From the NCBI GenBank assembly GCA_017618115.1, contig JAFZUX010000009.1, positions 307,795 to 371,794 on the forward strand: a stretch of 64,000 nucleotides of DNA. Reading direction: 5' to 3'. Below, piece after piece: positions 1-10,539 of this stretch (positions are counted from its first letter, which is position 1; every line of letters starts with the position of its first letter). The position numbers and the translations under genes are program-made. The notes beneath the pieces were generated by a model. It did not search any database. It had not been told where the DNA came from and saw only the letters and a program-made list of their open reading frames with translations. The stretch is from Bacteroidales bacterium. GTDB taxonomy: Bacteria; Bacteroidota; Bacteroidia; Bacteroidales; UBA932.

Positions 1-463
1 CTGCCGCAATCCAAACCAGCCACTGCTGCAGGTAGGTCTTTACCAGCCAGATTGTTGCTATTATGCTCAAAACAAATACCATAGCGTCCAATACGGAAGA
101 CTCGTCCCCTATCCTTCTAAGAAGGAACATCAGAGCAACGGAAAGCAGAGCAAAGGCAACAAGGCTTATAATCACAACCTTAAGTTTTAAAGGCCTCAAA
201 TGAATCTCAGCCTTCACTTTTTTAGCATCCCTCATCCAGGCGAATATGCCCCACACCGCCGTTCCTACATAGTAGATATTCAGACACATAGAGGCATAGA
301 GAGATTCCCGGTAGAAGACAACCGCACAGACGGAAGAGGCCACAATGCAGATTACCCACATCATATTCTTCTGTCTCACCTCGTAAATCAGAAATAGTAC
401 GCCGGTTATAAAAGAGAAAATCTCCAACCAGTTTACCTGAAGATATTGAATTACGTTTTCCAT
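1..463 (-). CDS. pnuT: PnuC-family vitamin transporter, probably thiamine (PnuT), 3' end outside window
   Basis: This is an inner-membrane facilitator of the PnuC family. The 154 visible codons encode several hydrophobic segments and PnuC-like aromatic stretches, such as WLEIFSFITGVLFLIYEV near the start and WLVKTYLQQWLVWI at the edge. The C terminus lies beyond base 1, so the gene is truncated by the window and not broken. Its ATG overlaps the TAA of the upstream TonB receptor (TAATG), so the two are coupled. PnuC carriers move NMN, riboflavin or thiamine; the protein alone does not decide which. The TPP riboswitch in front of the operon is the reason for choosing thiamine. A thiamine pyrophosphokinase gene would be expected next, outside the window. 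Confidence 0.85.
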   Translation of the reverse strand, partial: MENVIQYLQVNWLEIFSFITGVLFLIYEVRQKNMMWVICIVASSVCAVVFYRESLYASMCLNIYYVGTAVWGIFAWMRDAKKVKAEIHLRPLKLKVVIISLVAFALLSVALMFLLRRIGDESSVLDAMVFVLSIIATIWLVKTYLQQWLVWIAA

Positions 464-2727
464 TAGAATGTCAACTGAATTTTTGCAATATAGTTGGTGG
501 TAGCCTGAGAATAAACTCCCTTTTCTACGTAGTCAGGTGAGCCGTCATCAAATACCGCCCTATAAAGCCAACCGTATGAGTAATATTTCTTATTCAATAA
601 GTTATCTACGCAAAGTGAAATGCGTAATTTATTTCTCTTACTGAGTTTAAACTCCTGGGAAGCACCAAGGCTCATAGTAAAATAAGCCGGTACTTTTGCC
701 ACCTCCATAGAGGAGTTGTCCATATACTGCTTTCCAACGCTCTTACCGGTAATCCCAAAATTAAATCCGGAAAAAGGAGTAACGCTTATCCCTCCCATTG
801 CAATGAACTGCGGAGAGTAGATAAGGTTGGAACTCTTAAGGAATACCTGTTTCTGAGCAACCGGATTCCAGTCCGTTGCATTGTCGTAAGCATCCACATA
901 GAGAGTATAGTTCTTGAGCTTGTTCTTTGAAAGGGTCATATTTCCAAAGAAGGTAATAACGTTAGCCGGTGAGTATGAAGCAGATAACTCTACTCCCCTT
1001 CTGTAGCTCTTAGGTATATTCTCCTGAATCACATAACCGGTCTCCGTAAGACGCCCCGTAGCAACCAGTTGGTTCTTGTACTCCATTGCATAGAGGTTTA
1101 TTCCCAAAGTAACCCTCTCTCTTTCCATCTGATAACCAAGCTCGTAATCCAGCACCCTCTCCTTTTTCAACTCAGAGGCCTTACCTGCCTTTATGGACTC
1201 TTTAATATCACTTCTGCTTGGCTCGCGATGGCCCACGGAGAGTGAAGCGAACAGCCTGTCACTGTTGGAGATTCTGTAGTTGAGACCCATCTTTGGAGAG
1301 AAGGAGTTGTAATTATTATCAGAAACCAGAGAGACAAAGTCCTTGTCTATTCCGCTCATTTTTAGATTCACGTTTCTGTACTGAACGTCTAAGAACGCCG
1401 TAACCCTCTCTGCAACATCATATTCCGCCTTGGTAAAGAGTGAAAAGTCTCTCTTCTTTCCGTTATTGCCGTACCAGTTGTAATGTTCCGGAATGTTCTG
1501 GTTCCATTTGCTCCAGAGCATATCTCCGTCATGGTCTCCGTCATAGAAAGAGAGGTTTGCTCCGCCTATAACATAAAGACGCTCACCTCTGTAGCGCAGA
1601 TTCATTGCACCGGCATAATAGACGTTGTCCATTCCCTGACGTATAATAACGTCTGTCTTCTTGTGAGTTACGCCGTCTACAACCTGGTTCTCAAGACCGT
1701 ATTTGGAGAACTTCACATTGTATTTGTAATTCTCATAGTAACCGTCTCCTTTGGTAAAGTGAGCAGTTGCGTTAAAGGTGAGTTGAGGAGTAAACTGATG
1801 TACATAATGCAGCTGAAGGTGATGCTGAGTGTAATTATCCGTCTCATTATCATAGTAATGCACATTCCCCTGCTCATCATAATACTCTCCGGCAACGTTG
1901 TACTTTCTGTTTACAGGATAGATATCTATAGGACACCCCTCCCAGGTGATTCCGGTATGCTGATCTCCGAATATGTATATGAACCTCAGGCTGTTGGATG
2001 GGTTTCTCCAGGATGCGGAGAAGAAGAGTGAGTTCAATCTTGCCTTGGCGTTTCTGATATAGCCTCTTGTATTTGCGTGATTGTAAGCCACATCAAAGGA
2101 GAACCAGTTTCCATTCTTTCCACCCAGGGCTCCGGAACCCAAAGCCACGCTCTCCATAAATGTCTTATAGGAGCCGAATGAGAAGTCTGCAACCCCGTAA
2201 GGCTCAGATGAAGGAGTCCTGGTCTGCATATTGAGTGTTGCGCCAAAGGCACCCGGGCCGTTGGTAGAAGTACCTACACCTCTCTGAAGCTGAATTGATT
2301 GCAAAAAGTTCATCACAGAGGGCAGATTTACCCAGAATACCTCCTGGCTCTCTCCGTCATTTATAGCAATGCCGTTAAGCGTTACGTTTGTTCTGGAGGC
2401 GTCACCTCCTCTAACTGAGAATTTGCTGTAACCCAGACCTAAACCTCCCTCCGTTGTTGCAACAACAGATGGCTGCATACCTATCATCATAGGCAGTGAG
2501 TGTGAGGGTGCATTGCTCTCAATCTCTTTTCTTCCCACGGTAGAAAAGGCAACCGGAGTATTGGCATTGGCTCTTGTAGATGCTACAATAATGCTGTCTA
2601 ACCTTTTTTCACTCAGAGTATCTGCCTTAATACCACTGCCTCTTTGAGCAGCCAGTGGCAGTGAACTTGCAGAGAGCAAAAACAGACAGAGCGGATAAAA
2701 AAATAACTTCCTCATTTCCAATAACAT
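463..2727 (-). CDS. TonB-dependent outer-membrane receptor, probably for thiamine
   Basis: This 754-residue protein is a TonB-gated outer-membrane beta-barrel. It has a signal peptide ending near SLPLAAQ, a plug domain (about residues 40-165, with the pattern VRGGDASRTNVTLNGIAIND) and a long aromatic-rich barrel ending in a terminal Phe (IQLTF). There is no N-terminal carboxypeptidase-like domain, so it is a classical vitamin or siderophore type and not a SusC type. It sits directly behind a TPP riboswitch and overlaps pnuT, which argues for import of thiamine or its phosphates across the outer membrane before PnuT takes it across the inner one. Met-1 (2727) and Met-5 (2715) are both possible starts; Met-5 gives the more typical signal peptide (MRKLFFYPLC). 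Confidence 0.88.
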   Translation of the reverse strand: MLLEMRKLFFYPLCLFLLSASSLPLAAQRGSGIKADTLSEKRLDSIIVASTRANANTPVAFSTVGRKEIESNAPSHSLPMMIGMQPSVVATTEGGLGLGYSKFSVRGGDASRTNVTLNGIAINDGESQEVFWVNLPSVMNFLQSIQLQRGVGTSTNGPGAFGATLNMQTRTPSSEPYGVADFSFGSYKTFMESVALGSGALGGKNGNWFSFDVAYNHANTRGYIRNAKARLNSLFFSASWRNPSNSLRFIYIFGDQHTGITWEGCPIDIYPVNRKYNVAGEYYDEQGNVHYYDNETDNYTQHHLQLHYVHQFTPQLTFNATAHFTKGDGYYENYKYNVKFSKYGLENQVVDGVTHKKTDVIIRQGMDNVYYAGAMNLRYRGERLYVIGGANLSFYDGDHDGDMLWSKWNQNIPEHYNWYGNNGKKRDFSLFTKAEYDVAERVTAFLDVQYRNVNLKMSGIDKDFVSLVSDNNYNSFSPKMGLNYRISNSDRLFASLSVGHREPSRSDIKESIKAGKASELKKERVLDYELGYQMERERVTLGINLYAMEYKNQLVATGRLTETGYVIQENIPKSYRRGVELSASYSPANVITFFGNMTLSKNKLKNYTLYVDAYDNATDWNPVAQKQVFLKSSNLIYSPQFIAMGGISVTPFSGFNFGITGKSVGKQYMDNSSMEVAKVPAYFTMSLGASQEFKLSKRNKLRISLCVDNLLNKKYYSYGWLYRAVFDDGSPDYVEKGVYSQATTNYIAKIQLTF

Positions 2728-2751
2728 TTAACTGCTTAGAAGTGTAGAAGT

Positions 2752-2824
2752 CAAGCTCTTCCCTCCGACGGTACTAACCGTATCAGGTTTAAAGGGTATA
2801 ATCTCAGCCTTCCGGCACCCCTAA
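2752..2824 (-). promoter_or_regulatory. TPP riboswitch (THI element)
   Basis: Read on the minus strand, the segment contains the conserved THI-box core: GGGGTGCC, then CTGAGATTATACCC, AACCTGATACGG, TTAGTACCGTCGGAGGGAA. These are the pyrimidine-sensing CUGAGA helix junction and the pyrophosphate-binding arm. It lies between the -7 box at 2839-2832 and the receptor start codon. Binding of thiamine pyrophosphate is expected to shut off the receptor and pnuT. No separate intrinsic terminator is seen before the start codon, so control by masking of the translation start is the more likely mode. Confidence 0.95.
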
Positions 2825-2831
2825 GCGGCCG

Positions 2832-2839
2832 CAAAGATA
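2832..2839 (-). promoter_or_regulatory. -7 box of the thiamine-uptake operon
   Basis: TATCTTTG on the minus strand matches the Bacteroidota TAnnTTTG consensus and places the transcript start at the 5' edge of the riboswitch. The upstream TTG is not clear. Confidence 0.65.
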
Positions 2840-2847
2840 AACTAATT

Positions 2848-4526
<1,679 letters not shown>

Positions 4527-4530
4527 TCAG

Positions 4531-5322
4531 ATGAAATACCTTCTTAGGATATTACTTCCTGTTATTCTCATAGCAGGCTTCTCCTTAGCCACTTACGCTC
4601 AGGAGGGCAAGGTTGTTACCGCCAAGAAACACAGGGTTCAGGTTCTTGAGGAGTATCCTCATGATGTTACTTCTTATACTCAGGGGCTCTGCTTTAAGGA
4701 TGGCGTAATGTGGGAGAGCACAGGCCAATACGGAGAGAGCCATCTTATGAAGCTAAACTATAAGAACGGCAAGTGGCAGAGAAAATGGAAGTTCAGCCGC
4801 CGTTACTTTATTGAGGGCAGTTGCTGGTATGGAGAGAATATCTTCATTCTGACCTGGATGGAGCACACCTGCTTTGTCTTTACTCTGGATGCCAAAGGTA
4901 AACTGAAGAAAGTGGGCACGGCCTCCTATCCTTCTGAGGGATGGGGCATTACAACGGACGGCAAGAGCCTTATTATGAGTGACGGAACCTCAGTTCTGAG
5001 GTTTATGGATCCAAACTCCTTCTACTGCAAATCTACTCTCAAGGTTACATACAACGGCAAACCGCTCAACAACCTTAACGAACTTGAGTGGATTGAGGGA
5101 AAAATCTGGGCAAACGTCTACCTTACGGACAATATTGTAATCATTGATCCGGAAACCGGAGCGGTTACAGATGTGATTGACTGCAAGGGACTTCTGCCGG
5201 ATAAACAAAAGAATAAGGCGACGGACGTTTTAAACGGCATCGCCTATAATCCTTTAGATAAATCTATCTATTTAACCGGCAAGTACTGGCCTAGATTATA
5301 TAAGGTGAAAAGTCCCTATTAA
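4531..5322 (+). CDS. Secreted glutaminyl-peptide cyclotransferase (plant/bacterial propeller type)
   Basis: This 263-residue protein has a signal peptide (MKYLLRILLPVILIAG...YAQ) followed by the five-bladed propeller family of glutaminyl cyclases. Recognisable blocks are the YTQGLCF opening (family FTQGL), EGWGITTDG, NLNELEWIEGKIWANVY and the closing NGIAYNP. The enzyme converts N-terminal glutamine of exported proteins into pyroglutamate; in Bacteroidota many periplasmic proteins carry an N-terminal Gln after signal cleavage. It lies 4 bases behind pyrG. Its last 27 bases overlap the end of the convergent DASS transporter gene. The propeller family is clear; which proteins it modifies here is not known. 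Confidence 0.9.
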   Translation: MKYLLRILLPVILIAGFSLATYAQEGKVVTAKKHRVQVLEEYPHDVTSYTQGLCFKDGVMWESTGQYGESHLMKLNYKNGKWQRKWKFSRRYFIEGSCWYGENIFILTWMEHTCFVFTLDAKGKLKKVGTASYPSEGWGITTDGKSLIMSDGTSVLRFMDPNSFYCKSTLKVTYNGKPLNNLNELEWIEGKIWANVYLTDNIVIIDPETGAVTDVIDCKGLLPDKQKNKATDVLNGIAYNPLDKSIYLTGKYWPRLYKVKSPY

Positions 5323-6801
5323 ATAGAGCACTCCGTAACCGATTACCATACTTATAACTCCCACAATCGCTCCTATCTTGCTCATATCTTTCTGAGGTAC
5401 AAGGTTGGTTCCGAATGCCAGTGCATTTGGCGGAGTGGAGATAGGCAGAATCATTGCACTTGATGCTGCAATTGCCACACCTATCAGAACTGTAGAAGTA
5501 CCGCCAATCACATCCAGTTTGTCTCCCATTGCAGTACATACAACCGCAAGGATAGGCATCAGCAAAGCTGCTGTTGCAGAGTTGGATATGAAGTTGGAGA
5601 GTGCATAGCAGATAAGGCCTGAGATTATAAGGATGAATACTGGAGAGAAGTTTCCGAACGGAATACTCTTAACCGCCAGTGAAGCTAAACCGGATGCGTT
5701 GAGTCCGTAACCCAGTGCAAAACCGCCGGCAACCATCCAGATAACAGACCAGTTGATCTCCTCCAAATCTCTGCGGTGGATAACTCCCGTTAATGCAAAG
5801 ATTACAAACGGAATAAGTGCAACGGTGTATGAGTTGATACCTGTGAATGAATCTGTAAGCCAGAGAAGTACTGTAAGTATAAAGGTAACTGCTACAACTG
5901 TAGTGTGCCATCCCTGATGAGGCTTGCTCTCTATCTCTAATACAACGGTCTTCTGGGTGAATGGGAACATCTTCTTAATAATGAACCAGCTAAGGAAAAG
6001 AAGTACAATTACAAGCGGGAACATAAACATCATCCACTCTCCGAATCCAATACCCAAATTCAAACCGTCCGGATCATTCAAATACTTGATAGCAATGGTA
6101 TTAGGAGGGGTTCCAATTGGAGTTCCCATACCTCCCAGGTTTGCAGCAACCGGAATTGCCAAAGCCAGTGCAATCCTGCCCTTTCCGGACTCCGGGAGTT
6201 GACGGAATACAGGTGCAAGGAATGTCAGCATCATTGCCGCAGTAGCGGTGTTGCTGATGAACATTGAGAAGAGACCTGTAATGAGAAGGAAACCAAGAAG
6301 AACGTTCTCACTCTTTGAACCGAAAGGCTTCAAAAGAATCTTAGCCAGCTGAGCGTCCAAACCGGTCTTTGTTGCTGCAATCGCAAGTATGAAACCGCCA
6401 ATAAAGAGCATAATCACAGGATCTGCAAATGACGCCATAACAGACTTGTATGAGAGCAGCGGTCCTACAACCTCCTTATCACACATAGGTCCTATTCCGG
6501 AATCTGACGTAAACAACAGCAACAGTCCAATTACAACCACAGATGTTGCCCAGGCTGGAATAACCTCCATAATCCACATCAACATTGCAAATGCAAAAAT
6601 TGCAATCAATCTCTGCTGAACAACCGTAATGCCCTCCATTCCAAACCAGTCTGCAGGCATATTCCATACAAACAGAGTCAGAACCAGAACAATTCCCAAC
6701 CTGATAACATTTTTAACGGCCTTGCTAGGATGAGTCCATCTCTCATAATACTTATTCAGGAAATCCTCAACAAGGTTAAATCCTCTAAAATTTTTAAACA
6801 T
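5296..6801 (-). CDS. DASS/SLC13 family sodium:dicarboxylate (or sulfate) symporter
   Basis: This is a membrane symporter of about 501 residues with 11 or more hydrophobic segments. The two hallmark substrate and sodium clamshell motifs of the family are present: SNTATAAMM with TPIGTPPNTIAI in the first half, and SNSATAALLMP with STPPNALAFGT in the second. Likely substrates are C4-dicarboxylates such as succinate; sulfate or phosphate cannot be excluded. The reading frame is open to 6867, but the -7 box TATATTTG at 6836-6829 lies inside that extension, so the ATG at 6801 (MFKNFRGFN) is chosen. The 3' end overlaps the cyclase gene by 27 bases in convergent orientation, with no terminator between. 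Confidence 0.92.
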   Translation of the reverse strand: MFKNFRGFNLVEDFLNKYYERWTHPSKAVKNVIRLGIVLVLTLFVWNMPADWFGMEGITVVQQRLIAIFAFAMLMWIMEVIPAWATSVVVIGLLLLFTSDSGIGPMCDKEVVGPLLSYKSVMASFADPVIMLFIGGFILAIAATKTGLDAQLAKILLKPFGSKSENVLLGFLLITGLFSMFISNTATAAMMLTFLAPVFRQLPESGKGRIALALAIPVAANLGGMGTPIGTPPNTIAIKYLNDPDGLNLGIGFGEWMMFMFPLVIVLLFLSWFIIKKMFPFTQKTVVLEIESKPHQGWHTTVVAVTFILTVLLWLTDSFTGINSYTVALIPFVIFALTGVIHRRDLEEINWSVIWMVAGGFALGYGLNASGLASLAVKSIPFGNFSPVFILIISGLICYALSNFISNSATAALLMPILAVVCTAMGDKLDVIGGTSTVLIGVAIAASSAMILPISTPPNALAFGTNLVPQKDMSKIGAIVGVISMVIGYGVLYLIGTFHLI

Positions 6802-6828
6802 ATCTCTATACTTTTTCTTTCCGGGGCG

Positions 6829-6836
6829 CAAATATA
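6829..6836 (-). promoter_or_regulatory. -7 box of the DASS transporter gene
   Basis: TATATTTG on the minus strand matches TAnnTTTG. It lies 27 bases before the ATG at 6801 and rules out the longer open frame. No good TTG is seen at the expected distance. Confidence 0.6.
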
Positions 6837-6848
6837 GAAGAAAAACTA

Positions 6849-6856
6849 TATTTTTG
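6849..6856 (+). promoter_or_regulatory. -7 box of the RNase P RNA gene
   Basis: TATTTTTG on the plus strand lies just before the RNase P RNA 5' end and only 12 bases from the divergent transporter -7 box. The -33 element is weak. Confidence 0.55.
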
Positions 6857-6857
6857 T

Positions 6858-7172
6858 GCCCGTACAAGAGACTTTATCGCCGAGCAATCGGAGGAAAGTC
6901 CGGACAGGAAAGAGCAGTGCGCTGTGGAAAGCACAGATAGGCGCGAGTTTATGTGGGGATAACAGAAAACAACCGCCCGCAAGGGTAAGGGTGAAAACGC
7001 GAGGTAAGAGCTCACGACAGTTTATGGTGACATAAACCGGGTATCCCGCCGCATCCTGCAAGGCTATGTATATCGGCAGTTAAGGGTTGCTCGTCCTTTG
7101 CCGAGGGGTAAGCTGCGACAGATAAATGATAAAGACTTGATTTCAAGGACAGAATCCGGCTTAACTTGTACA
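6858..7172 (+). ncRNA. rnpB: RNase P RNA (bacterial type A)
   Basis: This is the catalytic RNA that cleaves the 5' leader of pre-tRNAs. The conserved 5' core GAGGAAAGTCCGGAC is at about 6889, the central blocks AACAGAAAAC-like and GGTAAGGGTGAAAACGCGAGGTAAGAG follow, and the 3' core ends in GACAGAATCCGGCTTAA. The terminal helix P1 is formed by GTACAAG near 6863 and CTTGTAC at 7165-7171, which sets the ends to within a few bases. The core is contiguous and looks complete. It has its own promoter and a strong hairpin terminator. Confidence 0.96.
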
Positions 7173-7211
7173 AAAAGGGAGTGCGCGAGCACTCCTTTTT
7201 TTTGTACAAGT
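7164..7211. terminator. Bidirectional terminator after rnpB
   Basis: GGAGTGC-GCGA-GCACTCC is followed by eight T on the plus strand and preceded by an A-tract that serves the minus strand. Outer arms ACTTGTAC and GTACAAGT extend the inverted repeat into the last helix strand of RNase P RNA. It separates rnpB from the convergent amidase gene. Confidence 0.85.
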
Positions 7212-7227
7212 TTATACCTAAACCTTA

Positions 7228-10200
7228 CTATTTATCCTTCTTCTCCGGCTCAATTTTCTCCGGAACGGAGTTCTTGAAGAAGTTTGTTACCTGGCCAACA
7301 AGAGCGTCTATCTGCTTCTGCTCCTTGAGAACCTCAAGCGGGAAGCCAAAGGCTACAAGTTTGTAATCCTCACCAGGATATGCAATTGCAGCGGCAATAC
7401 TGGTCTGAGGGTAACGGAAGATTGTGTAGGCCTGAGCAACTGCAGGAGTGAAGGCATCAGGTGCCTCGCACACATACTTCTTATCATTCAAAGTGCTGTA
7501 GTACTCAAAGTTACCCTTGAATCCAAACTTGTTGTTCACTGCAGAGACCCTGCCGTCCTTTGCTGCGGAGTGAGTCATCCACTTGAATTTCAGCACATCT
7601 GAAGCAAATGCGGCACCTTCCTTAGGGTTGCACTCGTATGCATCTACAAGGTCTGTAGCAATGTAAGAACCGGAAATAAGCAGGCATCTCTTCTCTGCGC
7701 AGAAGCTCTTCAGAGCAGCCTTCATCTCAGGTGTATATACGTGATATTTAACCAGTTTGGTAAGAGAGCCGTCATTTGTCTGGCACTGCTTACCCATAAT
7801 CATATCACATACGGAGTAATCTACAAGATTAGTCTTTCCACCCTCAACTGCGCTTCTTGTAGAAGAGACAAATGCATAGCCGTTGTTCATAAAGGCACGG
7901 CCGTGGTCAAAGGCGTAATCAAATGTATTACCGGCAATTATCTGACCTGCCTGGTCATTGTAGCAGGCACCGAATCCCGGAGCGTCATCATCCGTCCAAG
8001 GAACGCTGCGGCGGTACTCGTACATCTTACCCAGGAATGAAGCATCCTTAATGTAAGGAACGCCGTAGTCATACTCATAGAAGAAACCGGCAAGTGTGGA
8101 GTCTCTGCTCTGCAGCCATTTTGGAGCGCTGACTCTGTCAAATGCATTGACAACCAGCACAATGTTCTCCTCTTTGCAATTGTTAGGAACGCCGGCTGCA
8201 ACCACCTCTGAAGGGAAACTCTCACCTCCCTCGTTAACTGCAGTCACCTTGAAACGGTAGATGTGTCCCCTATCTATCTTAACTGAGCAGAACTCCTCTT
8301 CTACGTATGTTCCCTTATCAAATCCCTCATCATCTACCGCAATGTAAACCACGTAACCCGTCGGTTTTGCGGTAGGTTCCAGCTTATCCTCAACCGGAGA
8401 CCAGGAAACCTTTGCCATTAGGTCACCATCCGCCTTAACAGCCAGATATGAAGGAACAACGGAGGTCTTGGTAGTAACCGTCTTACCTTTTTTGCCCTTT
8501 TTGTTCTTCTTGCTCTTTACGGTAGTTGTGGTAGTTGTCTCGATAGGTTCAGCGGACTTTCTGAAGGCGTTTTCAAACTCCACCCTCATATCTTTAACAG
8601 GCAGTGGCTGAACGGTATACGCAACATTGTTCTTCCAGGAGAGGAACTTAAGTATACCCTTGTAAATAGCTCTGGAAGAGGTAAAACGGAAGTCAGGATC
8701 CAGACCGAACTTCATATCTGCATAGTTGTGGTGAGAGAGGTACTCCAACAGCATACCCGGAACCTGAGGAGAACGGCTCTCTGAATATGAACGATCCCAA
8801 AGATTACGGCGACTCCAAGCAAAACCGTATTTATCTGAAATATCGTCAACCAACTGAGTCTGAACTATATCTGCGAGATATCTTCCAAGAATTCTGTCCT
8901 CTCCGTTTGGATAGAGGTTCTCTCCTCCAAAGTCCTTGCAGGTACGGGTGTAGATGGAGAGTGTTCCTATAATAGTATCACTCAGAGCGTTACCCGCATC
9001 CGTATGGAATGCAAACGAGAGGTCTACAGGAATATTGCGGCTCTCTACACCCCACTTAGGAAGCATTTTTGAACCGCCGGCAAGAGCGTTAACCCACTTA
9101 CCTCTTGATACATAGTCATCTGTATAATCCTTCTCGTTATGAGACATTGAGTAAACGGAATCTGCAAAACCGCTCCACTGAAGGAAGTATCTTGCACCCT
9201 CCATAAAGCGAGGCATTCCGCTTACGAATCCCTCACCCTCTCCTCTGGCAATGTTACCCATTCCGCCTCCGAACTTGCAGGCATCTGCGGTAACAACTCC
9301 GCAACTCTCAGCGTTAGAGAGATATACGCCCTGGTCAGAGAAGCCCTTCTTAAAGTAGAATGTTCCAAGGTAAACCCACATTCCGCCTCCCATCTGCTGG
9401 TTAACGAGGAATTTGGCCTCACCGCCGGAGTATTTTACGGTGTAGGAGACTCTCTTAGCGCTCTCAGGGAGAGACTTATAGGAGATATAAACTGCATAAT
9501 CTCCGTCTGCCGGGAAAGTAGGATTCCACTCTACCTTGCTCTCCTTAAGTGATTTATCCGCCTCAGTCTGAGCCTCTGAAGAGAGCAGACCCTTTGTCTT
9601 AACGTAACTTCCCATACGGAAAGGATTCTCTCCAAATACATATTTTGCCTTAGGATTAGCAAAGCCCAGAGAATCAACCTTCTCCCAACTATTGGAACCG
9701 TTTCTCTGATAATAGCCCTTGGTCTGAGTATCATTATCTACAATAACCTCCTCTCTTCTCCAGTCTCTCTCCTTTGGCATAAGAACTACCGCACCTGCAT
9801 TCTCCAACATAGGAGTGAGGAACGGAACAACGTAACTCATTGTATATGTGTCCTCCACAACGCCAAACAGACGCGCTCTCTGGAACTCCCAGCGGTCCAA
9901 AGTAGGCTCATAGAACCAACCGTGTGAGTTGCTCATGGCAATATGACGCTGCTGAAGTCCTCTGGTAATCTCGTACGGCTTGCTCATATTCTCCTTAAGA
10001 CGCGGAGTATCAGACTTTTTACTCAATGCGCCACCGCCCAGAGAATAACCTGTAGATGGATCATAGAAAGGAGTAATCAGCTGCTGAAGAGTAGAACCGT
10101 TGGAGAAGATTGCAACCTTTTTGTTCTTGAGGTCTGAAGGAATGTTCTCATTTACAAGCTTGTAAATATTCTTAACAACCTCAGGTCTCATTGGATAATC

Positions 10201-10476
10201 TGCAAGATTTCTGTTGAAGTTCAGATAAATGGAATCACTTCCTCTGAGCAGATAGCAGTTATCTACCCTGATAGGAACCTTAACGCCGTTGGAGAGAGTA
10301 CGCAAGTAATCCCTTACGGCAAGGTTCATCTTATCAAAACTCTTCAGTTCCGTATATTTCACATATTTTTTACCCTCCAGCAAGTCTGCCGGGTAGTTCT
10401 TTCCCTGAGCTACTGAAACAGAGGGCAATAGAACAACGGCCAAAAGAGCCGCCAACAAAATTCTGATTGAACGCAT
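7228..10476 (-). CDS. Large secreted Amidase_3-like protein with golvesin-C and fibronectin-like domains
   Basis: This 1082-residue exported protein (signal peptide to about residue 23) belongs to a Bacteroidota family often labelled xanthan lyase, a label I do not endorse. I read it as an N-acetylmuramoyl-L-alanine amidase fold split in two. The first part has SNSHGW (His 185), Glu 208 and PKERD; the second has AFHTDAG (His 491) and PGMLLEYLSHHN (Glu 578). These match the zinc His/Glu/His and catalytic Glu of Amidase_3 in order. Between them (about 310-405) lies a golvesin C-terminal-like beta domain, and after about 640 a Lys-rich linker and a fibronectin type III-like segment. The likely role is peptidoglycan or related cell-wall cleavage in the periplasm or at the surface; activity is inferred. 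Confidence 0.7.
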   Translation of the reverse strand: MRSIRILLAALLAVVLLPSVSVAQGKNYPADLLEGKKYVKYTELKSFDKMNLAVRDYLRTLSNGVKVPIRVDNCYLLRGSDSIYLNFNRNLADYPMRPEVVKNIYKLVNENIPSDLKNKKVAIFSNGSTLQQLITPFYDPSTGYSLGGGALSKKSDTPRLKENMSKPYEITRGLQQRHIAMSNSHGWFYEPTLDRWEFQRARLFGVVEDTYTMSYVVPFLTPMLENAGAVVLMPKERDWRREEVIVDNDTQTKGYYQRNGSNSWEKVDSLGFANPKAKYVFGENPFRMGSYVKTKGLLSSEAQTEADKSLKESKVEWNPTFPADGDYAVYISYKSLPESAKRVSYTVKYSGGEAKFLVNQQMGGGMWVYLGTFYFKKGFSDQGVYLSNAESCGVVTADACKFGGGMGNIARGEGEGFVSGMPRFMEGARYFLQWSGFADSVYSMSHNEKDYTDDYVSRGKWVNALAGGSKMLPKWGVESRNIPVDLSFAFHTDAGNALSDTIIGTLSIYTRTCKDFGGENLYPNGEDRILGRYLADIVQTQLVDDISDKYGFAWSRRNLWDRSYSESRSPQVPGMLLEYLSHHNYADMKFGLDPDFRFTSSRAIYKGILKFLSWKNNVAYTVQPLPVKDMRVEFENAFRKSAEPIETTTTTTVKSKKNKKGKKGKTVTTKTSVVPSYLAVKADGDLMAKVSWSPVEDKLEPTAKPTGYVVYIAVDDEGFDKGTYVEEEFCSVKIDRGHIYRFKVTAVNEGGESFPSEVVAAGVPNNCKEENIVLVVNAFDRVSAPKWLQSRDSTLAGFFYEYDYGVPYIKDASFLGKMYEYRRSVPWTDDDAPGFGACYNDQAGQIIAGNTFDYAFDHGRAFMNNGYAFVSSTRSAVEGGKTNLVDYSVCDMIMGKQCQTNDGSLTKLVKYHVYTPEMKAALKSFCAEKRCLLISGSYIATDLVDAYECNPKEGAAFASDVLKFKWMTHSAAKDGRVSAVNNKFGFKGNFEYYSTLNDKKYVCEAPDAFTPAVAQAYTIFRYPQTSIAAAIAYPGEDYKLVAFGFPLEVLKEQKQIDALVGQVTNFFKNSVPEKIEPEKKDK

Positions 10477-10517
10477 ATAGTATAACTTTAATATATTCTC
10501 TAATGGTATATCTCGGA

Positions 10518-10525
10518 CAAAAATA
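10518..10525 (-). promoter_or_regulatory. -7 box of the amidase-like gene
   Basis: TATTTTTG on the minus strand, about 40 bases upstream of the ATG, matches TAnnTTTG. It is separated by a single base from the divergent -7 box of the desulfhydrase gene. Confidence 0.55.
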
Positions 10526-10526
10526 G

Positions 10527-10534
10527 TAAATTTG
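10527..10534 (+). promoter_or_regulatory. -7 box of dcyD, only 5 bases before the ATG
   Basis: TAAATTTG on the plus strand ends at 10534 and the ATG is at 10540. With the usual distance from -7 box to transcript start the mRNA would begin at or next to the start codon. Confidence 0.6.
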
Positions 10535-10539
10535 CCCTT

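Noticed and set aside
6801-6867. 22-codon N-terminal extension of the DASS transporter
   Set aside because: The -7 box TATATTTG lies inside it, and the extension overlaps the RNase P RNA 5' region.
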